From: Actinomyces haliotis
GTDB taxonomy: Bacteria; Actinomycetota; Actinomycetes; Actinomycetales; Actinomycetaceae
Assembly: GCF_015355765.1 (NCBI RefSeq)
Contig: NZ_JACWNA010000008.1
Coordinates: 56,046-120,045, forward strand
Direction of reading: 5' to 3'
Length of the DNA stretch: 64,000 bases
The notes beneath the pieces were generated by a model. It did not search any database, had not been told where the DNA came from, and worked only from the letters and a program-made list of their open reading frames with translations. Position numbers and translations under genes: made by a program. Of this stretch, positions 9,070 to 17,739 are shown piece after piece (positions within the stretch are counted from its first letter, which is position 1; each line of letters begins with the position of its first letter).

Positions 9070-9933
9070 ATGACCGAGACCAGCAACGAGTCCACGGGCG
9101 CCGCCCCGCTCGACCACGGCAACGGCCCGCAGCGCACGGACGCCCCGAACGACGCCCTCAACCGGCCCGTCACCTCCCTCGTGAGCGGCCCGACCATCGA
9201 CGTCCAGCTCGCGCACCGCACCATCCGCGCCTACACCGAGGAGCCCGTCGGCGAGGACGTCGTCACGACCCTCCTCGACGTCGCCCGGCACTCGGCCACC
9301 TCCTCCTTCCGTCAGCAGGTCACCGTCATCCGCGTCCTCGACCCCGCTCTCCGCGAGGAGATCCACGCCGTCTCCGGTCAGCCCTACGTCGGCGGCACCC
9401 GCGGCGAGCTCCTCATGTTCGTCGTCGACCTCCACCGCAACGCCGTCCTGCGCGAGCGCGCCGGCGCCGACGCCCAGCCCGTCGAGCGCACCAACCTCTT
9501 CCTCCAGGCCGTCGAGGACACCGTCATCGCGGCGCAGAACGTCGTCGTCGCCGCCGAGTCCCTGGGGCTGGGCACGACGTACCTCGGTTCCATCGCCACG
9601 GACCCGCGCCGGATCATCACCGCGCTCGGCCTGCCGCGGCACACCTACCCGCTGCTCGGCCTCCTCGTCGGACACCCGGACCAGGAGCCCCAGTTCAAGC
9701 CGCGCCTGCCCCGCGAGATCACCACCGCCGTCGACACCTACCCGGAGGTGACGGACCACCTCGAGGCCCTCGAGGCCTACGACCGCACCGTGCGCGAGTA
9801 CTACGACCTGCGCGACGCCAACAAGCGCTCCGACACCTTCACCGCGCAGGTGGTGCGCACCCTCGGCAACGGCGGCTCCTCCAGCTCGCCCGTCCTCGAG
9901 GTCCTCCACGAGCAGGGGCTGTGCCTGCGATGA
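9070..9933 (+). CDS. NfsA-type NADPH-dependent nitroreductase
   Basis: 287 residues of the nitroreductase fold. HRTIRAYTEEPVGEDVVTTLL is the FMN-binding opening, ARHSATSSFRQQVTVI the second flavin contact, and NVVVAAESLGLGTTYLGSI the conserved helix. The long C-terminal extension to about residue 280 matches the NfsA/FRP subgroup, which reduces nitroaromatics or flavins with NADPH. A disordered 40-residue N-terminal stretch is unusual. TAGAGT lies 7 nt before the ATG. The stop overlaps the start of the downstream serine hydrolase (ATGA), so the two are translationally coupled. Confidence 0.85.
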   Translation: MTETSNESTGAAPLDHGNGPQRTDAPNDALNRPVTSLVSGPTIDVQLAHRTIRAYTEEPVGEDVVTTLLDVARHSATSSFRQQVTVIRVLDPALREEIHAVSGQPYVGGTRGELLMFVVDLHRNAVLRERAGADAQPVERTNLFLQAVEDTVIAAQNVVVAAESLGLGTTYLGSIATDPRRIITALGLPRHTYPLLGLLVGHPDQEPQFKPRLPREITTAVDTYPEVTDHLEALEAYDRTVREYYDLRDANKRSDTFTAQVVRTLGNGGSSSSPVLEVLHEQGLCLR

Positions 9934-10778
9934 GTGCTCCCCTGACCGGTGAGGCCGCCCGCGCCGCCCTGCCCGCCCTGGACCAGCTCGACTTCCCCTG
10001 CGCCCTCGTCGTCACCGAGGGCGGCCAGGTCGTCGCGGAGGCCGGCGAGGTCGAGGAGACCTTCCCCTTCGCCTCCGTCACCAAGCCCATCGCCGTGTGG
10101 AGCGCCCTCATCGCCGTCGACCGCGGGCTCATGAGCCTCGACGACCCCGCAGGCGAGCAGCTCCCCGGCGCCACGGTCCGCGACCTCATGTCGCACTCCT
10201 CGGGCATCTCCTTCGACGGCGCCGACGGCGCGGACACCGTCCTCGGGCCGCCGCGCAAGCGCCGCGTCTACTCCAACCGCGGCATCGAGATCCTCGGTCA
10301 GCGCCTGGAGGAGGCCACCGGCACCGACCTCGAGGAGTGGATCGAGACGACCGTCCTCGAGCCCCTCGGCATGGCCAGCGTCCTCGTGCCCGGCTCCCCG
10401 GCTCACTCAGGGTCCGGCAACGCCCGCGACCTCAGCCTCTTCGCCCGCGAGCTCGCGGCGCCGACCCTCGTCTCCGCCGGGCTCGCGGAGCAGGCGCGCC
10501 GCGTCGTCCACCCCGGGCTCGACGGTGTTCTGCCCGGGTACGGGCGTCAGACGCCCAACGACTTCGGCCTCGGCGTCTCCATCCGCGGGCACAAGCACCC
10601 GCACTGGACGGGGGAGGGGAACTCCCCGGAGACCTTCGGGCACTTCGGCCAGTCCGGCTCCTTCCTCTGGGTGGACCCGCTGGCCGGGCGCCAGGCCGTG
10701 TTTCTCGGCGCGAAGCCCTTCAGCAAGGCCCACAAGGCGGCTTGGCCCGCGCTCAACGATCAGGTCCTCGCGCTCTGA
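9930..10778 (+). CDS. Beta-lactamase-related serine hydrolase (class C / esterase-like)
   Basis: 282 residues. The catalytic SxxK is SVTK at about residues 49-52, the YxN motif is YSN in RRVYSNRGIEIL near 114, and HFGQSGSF near 233 supplies the third box. There is no signal peptide, so it is cytoplasmic, arguing for an esterase or peptide hydrolase rather than a secreted beta-lactamase. The ATG at 9930 overlaps the nitroreductase stop; an in-frame GTG at 9921 is the alternative. Confidence 0.82.
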   Translation: MSAPLTGEAARAALPALDQLDFPCALVVTEGGQVVAEAGEVEETFPFASVTKPIAVWSALIAVDRGLMSLDDPAGEQLPGATVRDLMSHSSGISFDGADGADTVLGPPRKRRVYSNRGIEILGQRLEEATGTDLEEWIETTVLEPLGMASVLVPGSPAHSGSGNARDLSLFARELAAPTLVSAGLAEQARRVVHPGLDGVLPGYGRQTPNDFGLGVSIRGHKHPHWTGEGNSPETFGHFGQSGSFLWVDPLAGRQAVFLGAKPFSKAHKAAWPALNDQVLAL

Positions 10779-10794
10779 CGCGCTTGGCTCGTCG

Positions 10795-10861
10795 AGACTG
10801 ACGGTTTCCCGCCGGAGCCGTCGCCGCACGCGGTCGTTCCGTCCAGACTGACGGTTTCCCG
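10795..10861. repeat. 17-bp direct repeat pair downstream of the serine hydrolase gene
   Basis: AGACTGACGGTTTCCCG occurs at 10795-10811 and exactly again at 10845-10861, 50 bp apart, in the gap between convergent genes. Its role is unknown. Confidence 0.6.
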
Positions 10862-10933
10862 TCGACGCTGCGTGACAGAACGTGTGCCTCGGCGGGAAGG
10901 CGTCAGGCTCGGCGTGGGTGGGTGAGGCGCGGC

Positions 10934-11758
10934 TCAGGCGACGTCGACGATGACCGGGACGTGGTCCGAGGCGCCCTTGCCCTTGCGCTCGTTCCGGTCG
11001 ATCGCCGCGCCGCGCACCCGCTCCTCGAAGGCGGCCGAGCCGTAGACAAAGTCGATGCGCATGCCCTCGTTCCGGGGGAAGCGCAGCTTCTGGTAGTCCC
11101 AGTACGTGTAGTTCGTGACCCGCTCGCGAGTCACCTCGGTCAGCCCGGCGCCCTCGAAGGCGGCGAAGGCCTCGCGCTCGGGGGCCGAGACGTGCGTGGC
11201 TCCCTCGAAGACGCTCATGTCCCACACGTCCTCGTCGTGCGGCGCTACGTTCCAGTCGCCGGCGAGCGCCAGCGCCTGCTCCGGGTCCTGGGCGAGCCAG
11301 CTGGCGACGTCGTCGCGCAGGACCCGCAGCCACTCGAGCTTGTACGCGTAGTGCGGGTGGTCGAGCTCGCGGCCGTTGGGGACGTACAGGCTCCACAGGC
11401 GCACGGGCTCGGAGACCGCCCCGCCCGCCCCGGGCCGCCCGCCCACGGTCGCGCCGAGCGCCCGCGCCTCGACGACGGGCTCGACGCCCTCCTTCGAGGA
11501 CCACGTCGGCTGGCCCGGGAAACCGGCCTCGACGTCGGTCAGGCCCACCCGTGAGGCGATGGCGACGCCGTTCCACTGGTTGAGCCCGTGCACGGCGAGC
11601 TCATAGCCGGCCGCCTCGAAGGCCTCGCGCGGGAACTGCTCGGGCTTGCACTTGATCTCCTGCATGGCGAGGACGTCGACGTCCTCCCGCTCCAGGAAGG
11701 CGACGACGCGGTCGACGCGGGTGCGGACGGAGTTGACGTTCCAGGTGGCCAGTCGCAT
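10934..11758 (-). CDS. xthA: Exodeoxyribonuclease III (AP endonuclease)
   Basis: 274 residues of the endonuclease/exonuclease/phosphatase fold. MRLATWNVNSVRTR, MQEIKCKPEQFP (catalytic Glu), YVPNGRE, AGDWNVAPHDEDVWD, RIDFVYGS and the terminal SDHVPV (catalytic Asp-His) are all present and in order. The enzyme cleaves DNA at abasic sites in base-excision repair. The length matches the bacterial family. TACCCT lies 6 nt upstream of the ATG. The insertion GGRPGAGGAV near residue 105 is a lineage-specific loop. Confidence 0.92.
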   Translation of the reverse strand: MRLATWNVNSVRTRVDRVVAFLEREDVDVLAMQEIKCKPEQFPREAFEAAGYELAVHGLNQWNGVAIASRVGLTDVEAGFPGQPTWSSKEGVEPVVEARALGATVGGRPGAGGAVSEPVRLWSLYVPNGRELDHPHYAYKLEWLRVLRDDVASWLAQDPEQALALAGDWNVAPHDEDVWDMSVFEGATHVSAPEREAFAAFEGAGLTEVTRERVTNYTYWDYQKLRFPRNEGMRIDFVYGSAAFEERVRGAAIDRNERKGKGASDHVPVIVDVA

Positions 11759-11849
11759 GCGGGCAGGGTACCGGCCGGGTGCGAGACTGCGGTCGGGGAG
11801 CCCAGCGCGGGCGTCATGCCCCCACCACCGCAGCACTGCAGGAGGACCC

Positions 11850-12686
11850 ATGGGAACCGCACTCGTCACCGGCGCCACGAGCGGCATCGGCCAGGAGATC
11901 GTCTGGCAGCTCGCCGAGGCTCACCACGACCTCGTGCTCGTCGCCCGCGATCGCGAGCGCCTCGAGACCCTCTCCGAGCGGCTCCACCAGGTCGCGGGCG
12001 TCGGCGCCCAGGTCCTGCCCGCCGACCTCTCCACGCCCGAGGGACGAGCCGCCGTCGCCGAGCGCCTGCGCGTCGGGGGAGCAGCCGCCGGCGCCGCGAC
12101 CGTTCGGGTCACCGCCGACCGCCCCCACACGGCTGACGACGTCGCCGACCGCCCCGTCGACCTCCTCGTCAACGACGCCGGCTTCGCCGTCGGGCAGAGC
12201 TTCGTCGGCGGCGACCTCGCTCAGGAGCAGCGTGCCCTGGCCGTCATGGTCCAGGCCGTCCTCGAGCTCACCCACGCCGCCGTCCCCGGCATGGTCGAGC
12301 GCGGGCACGGCGCCGTACTCAACGTCTCCAGCGCGACGGCACTCACCGCCATGGGCACCTACGCCGCCCACAAGGCCTGGGTCCGAACCTTCACGGAGGG
12401 CCTGGCCTCCGAGCTGCGCGGCACCGGGGTCACCGCCACCGAGGTCAACCCGGGACTCACCCGCTCCGAGTTCCACGACCGCGCCGGGATGGGCGACCAG
12501 TGGCCGGGCGTCGCCTGGCTGCGCGCGGAGGACGTGGCGCGCTCCGCGCTCGCGGCCGTGCGGCGCGGGCAGGTCATCTGCACGCCCTCGGCGCGCTACC
12601 TCGCCGTCAACGCCGCGCTGCGGGTGAGCCCCCGCTGGCTGGTGCGCCGCGTGGCTGGACACGCGAGCGTGCGGACGAGGTACTGA
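11850..12686 (+). CDS. Short-chain dehydrogenase/reductase
   Basis: 278 residues with a Rossmann fold: TGATSGIG cofactor motif at residues 6-13, VNDAGFA (NNAG variant), the catalytic Ser in NVSSATAL, and YAAHK as the YxxxK catalytic pair. It resembles the DltE/YqjQ-type SDRs of unknown substrate. An insertion of about 25 residues before the VNDAG strand (AAAGAATVRVTADRPHTADD) is unusual. GGAGGA precedes the ATG with ideal spacing. It is divergent from xthA. Confidence 0.85.
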   Translation: MGTALVTGATSGIGQEIVWQLAEAHHDLVLVARDRERLETLSERLHQVAGVGAQVLPADLSTPEGRAAVAERLRVGGAAAGAATVRVTADRPHTADDVADRPVDLLVNDAGFAVGQSFVGGDLAQEQRALAVMVQAVLELTHAAVPGMVERGHGAVLNVSSATALTAMGTYAAHKAWVRTFTEGLASELRGTGVTATEVNPGLTRSEFHDRAGMGDQWPGVAWLRAEDVARSALAAVRRGQVICTPSARYLAVNAALRVSPRWLVRRVAGHASVRTRY

Positions 12687-12789
12687 ACCGGCCGGTACCG
12701 ACCTCAGCCCGGGTCGTCGCCGCCCTCGGCGAACTGAGAAGTTCCTGATCGCCCTGGCGCAGCGACTGATCGGCTGTCATGATGAGTGC

Positions 12790-13287
12790 ATGGCTTCGAT
12801 CACCTTCCAGGGAAATCCCGTCCAGACCGTCGGCGAGTTGCCGGAGGTCGGCGCCCAGGCACCCTCCTTCGAGCTCGTCGGAGCGGACCTCGCCCCCGTG
12901 AGCAGCGAGGAGCTCGCCGGTCGCCGCGTCATCCTGTCCATTTTCCCGTCGCTCGACACCGGCGTGTGCGCCAAGGCGCTGCGCGAGTTCAACGAGCGCG
13001 CCACCGCGCTGGAGAACACGACCGTGGTGTGCGCCAGCAAGGACCTCCCCTTCGCCGCCGAGCGCTTCTGCTCCGCCGAGGGCATCGAGAACGTCTCCAC
13101 CGGCTCCGCCTTCCGCTCCTCGCTCGGCGAGGACTACGGCGTCACCATGACCGACGGCCCCCTCGAGGGTCTCCTCTCGCGCGCCGTCGTCGTCATCGAC
13201 GAGCAGGGCAAGGTCGTCTACACGCAGCAGGTCTCCGAGGTCACCGACGAGCCCGACTACGACGCTGCGCTCGCGGCCCTCGCCTGA
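12790..13287 (+). CDS. tpx: Thiol peroxidase (Tpx-type peroxiredoxin)
   Basis: 165 residues, the usual Tpx length. The peroxidatic Cys60 sits in PSLDTGVCAKALREF, matching the PxxxTxxC motif, and the resolving Cys94 in RFCSAEGI. It reduces hydroperoxides with thioredoxin-derived electrons in the cytoplasm. Gly replaces the common Pro before Val-Cys, a conservative family variation. CATGAT lies 6 nt before the ATG, suggesting a leaderless mRNA. A terminator hairpin follows at 13335-13367. Confidence 0.92.
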   Translation: MASITFQGNPVQTVGELPEVGAQAPSFELVGADLAPVSSEELAGRRVILSIFPSLDTGVCAKALREFNERATALENTTVVCASKDLPFAAERFCSAEGIENVSTGSAFRSSLGEDYGVTMTDGPLEGLLSRAVVVIDEQGKVVYTQQVSEVTDEPDYDAALAALA

Positions 13288-13334
13288 CGCCCGCACGTCG
13301 TCGACGGCGCGCACCGCGCCGAAGCACGACCGCC

Positions 13335-13367
13335 CCGGCCCCGCGGCGCCACCCGCCGCGGGGCCGG
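13335..13367 (+). terminator. Terminator after tpx
   Basis: CCGGCCCCGCGGCG pairs perfectly with its complement (14 bp, 5-nt loop), 47 nt after the tpx stop. Confidence 0.7.
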
Positions 13368-13483
13368 CGCGCGTCCGCTGACGAGGGCACGAGCCGCTCC
13401 GTGACCGGGACCGCGACCATGATCCGGGCCACCCCTCGGTCTTGCGGGCGTCCTCTTGCACGGTGGTCGCCTAGCCTGGGGGC

Positions 13484-14053
13484 GTGACCACCAACGACGC
13501 CCAGCGCGCACGCCTCGCCCAGCTCGTCTCCGACCTCGCCGTCGTCCGCGGCAAGGTCACCCTCGCCTCCGGGCTCGAGTCCGACTTCTACGTCGACATG
13601 CGCCGCGCGACCCTCCACCACGAGGCCGCCCCGCTCATCGGGCACGTCATGCTCGACATGCTCGAGGAGGCCGGCCTCGGCACGGGCGAGGTCGACGCCG
13701 TCGGCGGCCTCACCATGGGAGCCGACCCGGTCGCCACCGCCATGCTCCACGCCGCCGCCTCCCGCGGTCTCGACCTCGACGCCTTCGTCGTCCGCAAGGC
13801 CGCCAAGGACCACGGCATGAAGCGCCGCGTCGAGGGCCCGGACGTCGCCGGCAGGAACGTCGTGGTCCTCGAGGACACCTCGACCACCGGCGGCTCCCCG
13901 ATCGAGGCCGTCGCCGCCCTGCGCGAGGCCGGCGCCAACGTCCTCGCCGTCGCCGTCATCGTCGACCGCGACACGGGCGCCAAGGAGCGGATCGAGGCCG
14001 AGGGGCTGCCCTACCACGCCGCCCTCGGGCTGTCCGACCTGGGGCTCGACTGA
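13484..14053 (+). CDS. pyrE: Orotate phosphoribosyltransferase
   Basis: 189 residues; transfers phosphoribose from PRPP to orotate, giving OMP in pyrimidine synthesis. The PRPP-binding motif VVVLEDTSTTGGSP is at about residues 124-137, and YVDMRRATLHHEA, GGLTMGADP and VRKAAKDHGMKRRVEG are the OPRT substrate loops. The GTG start has TAGCCT 6 nt upstream, an especially clear leaderless promoter. No other pyr gene is nearby. lemA and trmH follow closely in the same direction. Confidence 0.92.
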   Translation: MTTNDAQRARLAQLVSDLAVVRGKVTLASGLESDFYVDMRRATLHHEAAPLIGHVMLDMLEEAGLGTGEVDAVGGLTMGADPVATAMLHAAASRGLDLDAFVVRKAAKDHGMKRRVEGPDVAGRNVVVLEDTSTTGGSPIEAVAALREAGANVLAVAVIVDRDTGAKERIEAEGLPYHAALGLSDLGLD

Positions 14054-14083
14054 CGGCCCTGCACCGCTGACAGGAGGCTCCCC

Positions 14084-14659
14084 ATGACCGCCACGTGGAT
14101 CGGCGTCATCGTCGTTCTCGTCCTGCTGCTCGTCGCCGCCTACTACTACGGCGTCGGCGTGCGGGGGCGCCACCTCGAGGCCGCGGGGGAGAACATCGAC
14201 GACGCCTGGCGCGCGGTCGAGGCCTCCCTCGTCGGCCACCACGAGGCGGCCGAGACCCTCATCCGGACCGCGGACGAGCACGGTCTCGTCACCGGGGCCC
14301 AGCGCGAGGCCGTCGAGTCCGCCGTCGCTGACGCCGCCCGCACCGGGACGCCGTCGGACCGGGCCCGTCGCGAGTCCCGGCTCAACGAGGCCGTCACGGC
14401 GCTCGGCGCCGTCCTCGACGCCTCCTGCAGGGCGCAGGGCGGGGACGCCGAGGTCAAGGCCGCGCAGGCCGCGTACGAGCAGGCCTGGGACGACGTCGAC
14501 ACCGCCGGAGCGCGCTACAACTACCTCGTTCCCGGCTACAACCGCCTCACGCACGGCGTCTTCAACACGGCGCACACCCGTCGCCTGGGGCGCCGCGCCG
14601 CTGAGAACTTCTTCCCCGGGGCCATGGGGGAGATCGGTACCAGCGTCGCGGACCTGTGA
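14084..14659 (+). CDS. LemA-like membrane-anchored protein
   Basis: 191 residues. One N-terminal membrane helix (residues 4-22), then an all-helical domain with the LemA pattern: RGRHLEAAGENIDDAWRAVEASL, LNEAVTALGAVL and ARYNYLVPGYNRLTHG. LemA proteins are small envelope proteins of uncertain role. It starts 30 nt after pyrE with AGGAGG before the ATG, and its stop overlaps the trmH start, so the three genes form an operon. Confidence 0.75.
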   Translation: MTATWIGVIVVLVLLLVAAYYYGVGVRGRHLEAAGENIDDAWRAVEASLVGHHEAAETLIRTADEHGLVTGAQREAVESAVADAARTGTPSDRARRESRLNEAVTALGAVLDASCRAQGGDAEVKAAQAAYEQAWDDVDTAGARYNYLVPGYNRLTHGVFNTAHTRRLGRRAAENFFPGAMGEIGTSVADL

Positions 14660-15399
14660 ACGACGCCGTCGACCACGTCGCCGCTCCCGTGGCGGGCGCC
14701 GCTCCCGGCAAGGGTTCCGGTGCCGCCGCGCCGGACCACTGGGCGGGGCTCCCTCCCGAGCGGGACGAGCCCGCGGACCAGCGCATCGTCGGCGTCGGGC
14801 CGTGGCCCGGGGGAGAGGCCGCCTGGCCCGACGACCCCCAGTACGACCGCGACCTCCTGCGGGACGGCGACCGCCGCAACGTCGTCGACCGCTACCGCTA
14901 CTGGACCGTCGAGGCGGTCCGCGCCGACCTCGCCGCCCGCGCCCACCCGCTGCACGTCGCCATCGAGAACGTGACCCAGGACCTCAACATCGGGTCGATC
15001 GTGCGCACCGCCAACGCCTTCAACGTCGGCGCCGTTCACGTCGTCGGCCGCCACCGCTGGAACAAGCGCGGCGCCATGGTCACCAACCGCTACCTCGACG
15101 TGCGCCACCACCCCGAGCCCGCCGGCCTCCTCGCGTGGGCCTCCGTCGAGGGATACGAGGTCGTCGCTATCGACAACGGCCCGGGCTCCAAGCAGCTCGA
15201 GGGAGAGGCGCTGCCCGAGCGGTGCCTCCTCGTCTTCGGCTCCGAGGGAGCCGGCATCTCCGACGAGCTCCTCGCCGGCGCCTCACGGCTCCTGCGCATC
15301 GGGCAGTACGGCTCGACGCGGTCCATCAACGTGGCCGCGGCGGCCGCCGTCGCCATGCACTCCTGGGTGCTCCAGCACGCCGGTCCCGCGCCGGACTGA
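14656..15399 (+). CDS. TrmH/SpoU-family RNA 2'-O-methyltransferase
   Basis: 247 residues. A 65-residue variable N terminus precedes the SPOUT domain. Motif 1 is IGSIVRTANAFNVGAVHVVG, motif 2 LLVFGSEGAGIS and motif 3 STRSINVAAAAAVAMHSW, which form the SAM-binding trefoil knot. It methylates a ribose in tRNA or rRNA; which one cannot be read. The GTG start overlaps the LemA stop (GTGA), so it is translationally coupled. Confidence 0.85.
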   Translation: MNDAVDHVAAPVAGAAPGKGSGAAAPDHWAGLPPERDEPADQRIVGVGPWPGGEAAWPDDPQYDRDLLRDGDRRNVVDRYRYWTVEAVRADLAARAHPLHVAIENVTQDLNIGSIVRTANAFNVGAVHVVGRHRWNKRGAMVTNRYLDVRHHPEPAGLLAWASVEGYEVVAIDNGPGSKQLEGEALPERCLLVFGSEGAGISDELLAGASRLLRIGQYGSTRSINVAAAAAVAMHSWVLQHAGPAPD

Positions 15400-15430
15400 G
15401 CGCGGCGGCGTGCGCGAGGCTCCTGCCTCC

Positions 15431-16063
15431 TCAGCCGAGCCTGACGAGCACGGCGCCTGCCACCATGACGAGCAGACCGAGCACCTGCAGCGGGACGACG
15501 CGGTCCCGTGCGGCCCCGCGCCAGCCGAGGTGGTCGACGCACACCGAGCCGGTCACCTGTCCGATGAGAGCGAGCACCATCGCCATCCCCGTGCCGATGA
15601 GCGGCACGAGGACGCTCGTGAGGAAGACGTCGGTGCCTCCCAGCACGCGCCCGATGACCAGGAGAGTCCCCAGCCCCCGAACGACCGAGAGGCTCCGCCG
15701 CGGCGTGCCGAGCCACCCTCCGGCGTCAAGCGCGAGCGCCATGAGGATCTGCCCGACCACCGGCCAGATCGCCGTCTCCACGCTGCCGAGCTGGGGGAAC
15801 AGGAGGATGTTCGCCGTGAGGAAGACGAAGCCGAGGGCTCCGCCGCACCACATCCACCAGCTCGTGCCCGCGGAGCCCGCGGCCGCCAGCGCACCGAGGC
15901 TCCCCGTGATCAGCAGGAGCGTCCACAGGAAGGCCGTCCCGACCGCGAAGTTGATGAGCGAGGCGAACAGCGGCGAGTCGGCGGCGTGCCGCAAACGGGA
16001 GTTGACGGCGGTCTGGACGGGGAGGCCCAGACCCATCGCGAGACCAAGGAGAGCAGGGAGCAC
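15431..16063 (-). CDS. DMT-superfamily permease (DUF606/YdcZ type)
   Basis: 210 residues, almost entirely hydrophobic, with six or seven predicted helices and the DUF606 features GLPVQTAVNSRLR near the start, SWWMWCGGALG in the middle and IGQVTGSVCVDHLGW near the end. Members are single-domain relatives of EamA transporters with unknown substrates. The GTG at 16063 is the best start seen; the open frame above it shows no further helix. It is divergent from fba. Confidence 0.75.
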   Translation of the reverse strand: MLPALLGLAMGLGLPVQTAVNSRLRHAADSPLFASLINFAVGTAFLWTLLLITGSLGALAAAGSAGTSWWMWCGGALGFVFLTANILLFPQLGSVETAIWPVVGQILMALALDAGGWLGTPRRSLSVVRGLGTLLVIGRVLGGTDVFLTSVLVPLIGTGMAMVLALIGQVTGSVCVDHLGWRGAARDRVVPLQVLGLLVMVAGAVLVRLG

Positions 16064-16205
16064 GACGGGGAGGCGACCCGGGCGCCACGGAGCCCACAGG
16101 CGCCTGGATGGTGATCCGGGACCATCGCCCGGTTCACGTCATCAGCGATTCGTGGGAGAATCGGACCTGCACCACTGACTATTCACTTTCCTCAGGAGGC
16201 ACCCA

Positions 16206-17261
16206 GTGGCCATTGCAACCCCGGAGTCCTACGCCGACATGATCGACCGCGCGAAGGCTGGCAAGTACGCCATCCCCGCGATCAACGTCACCTCGTCGCA
16301 GACCCTCTCGGCCGCCCTCCAGGGCTTCGCCGAGGCTGAGTCCGACGGCATCATCCAGGTCTCCAACGGTGGCGCCGCCTACTGGTCCGGTCACACCATC
16401 GCTGACCGCGTCAAGGGCTCCCTCGCCCTGTCCGCCTACGGCTACGCCGTCGGCGACCTCTACCCGGGCACCTTCGCCCTCCACACGGACCACTGCCCGC
16501 GCAAGCTGGTTGACACCTGGCTCAAGCCCCTCCTCGAGATCGAGATCGAGCAGGCCAAGCGCGGCGAGCCCACCGCCTTCCAGTCGCACATGTGGGACGG
16601 CTCCGCCGAGTCCCTCGAGGACAACATCGAGATCGCCGTCGAGCTGCTCGCCCTGAGCAAGCAGGCCAACACCATCCTGGAGATCGAGATCGGCGCCGTC
16701 GGCGGCGAGGAGGACGGGATCAAGGGCGACGAGAACGCCAGCCTGTACACCACCGCGGACGACGCGTGGAAGGCCGTCGAGGCCCTCGGCCTCGGCGAGA
16801 ACGGCCGCTACACGACCGCCCTCACCTTCGGCAACGTCCACGGCTCCTACAAGCCCGGTCACGTCAAGCTCAAGCCCGAGCTCCTCGGCGAGATCCAGGA
16901 GGACGTCGCGAAGCGTCTCGGCGACCGCCTCTCCTCCAAGGTGGGCGACAAGTCCTCCCCGTTCGACCTCGTCATGCACGGCGGCTCCGGCTCGACCGCC
17001 GAGGAGATCGCCACGGCGGTCCGCAACGGCGTCATCAAGATGAACGTGGACACCGACACCCAGTACGCCTTCACGCGTCCTGTCGCCGACCACATGTTCA
17101 AGAACTACGACGGCGTCCTCAAGATCGACGGCGAGGTCGGCTCCAAGAAGGCCTACGACCCGCGCGCCTGGGGCAAGGCCGCTGAGGACGGCATGGCCGC
17201 CCGCGTCGTCGAGGCCTGCGAGCGCCTCGGCTCCGTCGGCTCCGCCTCGAAGCAGCACTGA
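16206..17261 (+). CDS. fba: Class II fructose-bisphosphate aldolase
   Basis: 351 residues; splits fructose 1,6-bisphosphate into dihydroxyacetone phosphate and glyceraldehyde 3-phosphate. Zinc and catalytic elements are visible: ALHTDHCP (catalytic Asp and zinc His), ILEIEIGAVGGEEDG, FGNVHGSYKPG (zinc His) and VMHGGSGS (zinc His and phosphate loop), plus MNVDTDTQYAFTRPV. CAGGAGG precedes the GTG at 16206. Two terminator hairpins and repeat copy 1 follow. Confidence 0.95.
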   Translation: MAIATPESYADMIDRAKAGKYAIPAINVTSSQTLSAALQGFAEAESDGIIQVSNGGAAYWSGHTIADRVKGSLALSAYGYAVGDLYPGTFALHTDHCPRKLVDTWLKPLLEIEIEQAKRGEPTAFQSHMWDGSAESLEDNIEIAVELLALSKQANTILEIEIGAVGGEEDGIKGDENASLYTTADDAWKAVEALGLGENGRYTTALTFGNVHGSYKPGHVKLKPELLGEIQEDVAKRLGDRLSSKVGDKSSPFDLVMHGGSGSTAEEIATAVRNGVIKMNVDTDTQYAFTRPVADHMFKNYDGVLKIDGEVGSKKAYDPRAWGKAAEDGMAARVVEACERLGSVGSASKQH

Positions 17262-17267
17262 GCCCGT

Positions 17268-17340
17268 CCGGCGCTGGGCCCAGCGCCGGTTCGGAACTCA
17301 CCAGTGGCCCCGGCACTCTCGTGGTGCCGGGGCCACCTCT
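17268..17340 (+). terminator. Double terminator after fba
   Basis: Two hairpins in series: CCGGCGCTGGG with its complement (17268-17289), then a 13-bp GTGGCCCCGGCAC stem (17304-17336) followed by a short T-containing run. The second is the stronger. Confidence 0.8.
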
Positions 17341-17345
17341 TACTT

Positions 17346-17426
17346 GCGCGGGTCAGCCCGTCTGGCGCGAGTCAGCCCTCTCAACGGGCGGTCTCGCTCC
17401 AAGCGGGCTGACTCGGGGTGGAGCTG
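17346..17426 (+). repeat. Dispersed palindromic repeat, copy 1
   Basis: 81 bp with imperfect inverted arms (left GAGTCAGCCCGT-type, right GCGGGCTGACTCG). It differs from copy 2 (21819-21899) at one base of 81. It lies directly after the fba terminators and before the sugar ABC operon. Confidence 0.85.
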
Positions 17427-17595
17427 TCGAGGGCGGGTCTGCTCACGACTGCGAGTCCGGTTTGGCTAGTCGGGGCCGGCCAGCGTCAGCACCAGGACGG
17501 CCCGCAGGGCGGGTGAGCGTCTCACGACGTTCACCTTTGCGGTACGGCCCGCAGCCGCTCTCTTCCGGAGTGCGCGGGTGAACGCGAGGTGAATC

Positions 17596-17610
17596 CTGCA
17601 AGGTTTGCAG
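17596..17610. promoter_or_regulatory. Candidate LacI-family operator upstream of the sugar ABC operon
   Basis: CTGCAAGGTTTGCAG is a 6-bp inverted repeat (CTGCAA/TTGCAG) with a 3-nt spacer, about 130 nt before the binding-protein start. TTGCA half-sites are typical of LacI-family regulators of actinobacterial sugar transporters. No lacI-type gene is in the window. Confidence 0.5.
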
Positions 17611-17739
17611 AAATCTGGTCCGCCCTGTGCAAGGATGGGGCGTCACCGACGGGGGTGGCCGCTCACCGCGCAGCCCCCACCGGATCCAGTGCACAGCGGG
17701 TCCAGCCCGCGAACCGGACGTGTCCAAAGGAGGACCACC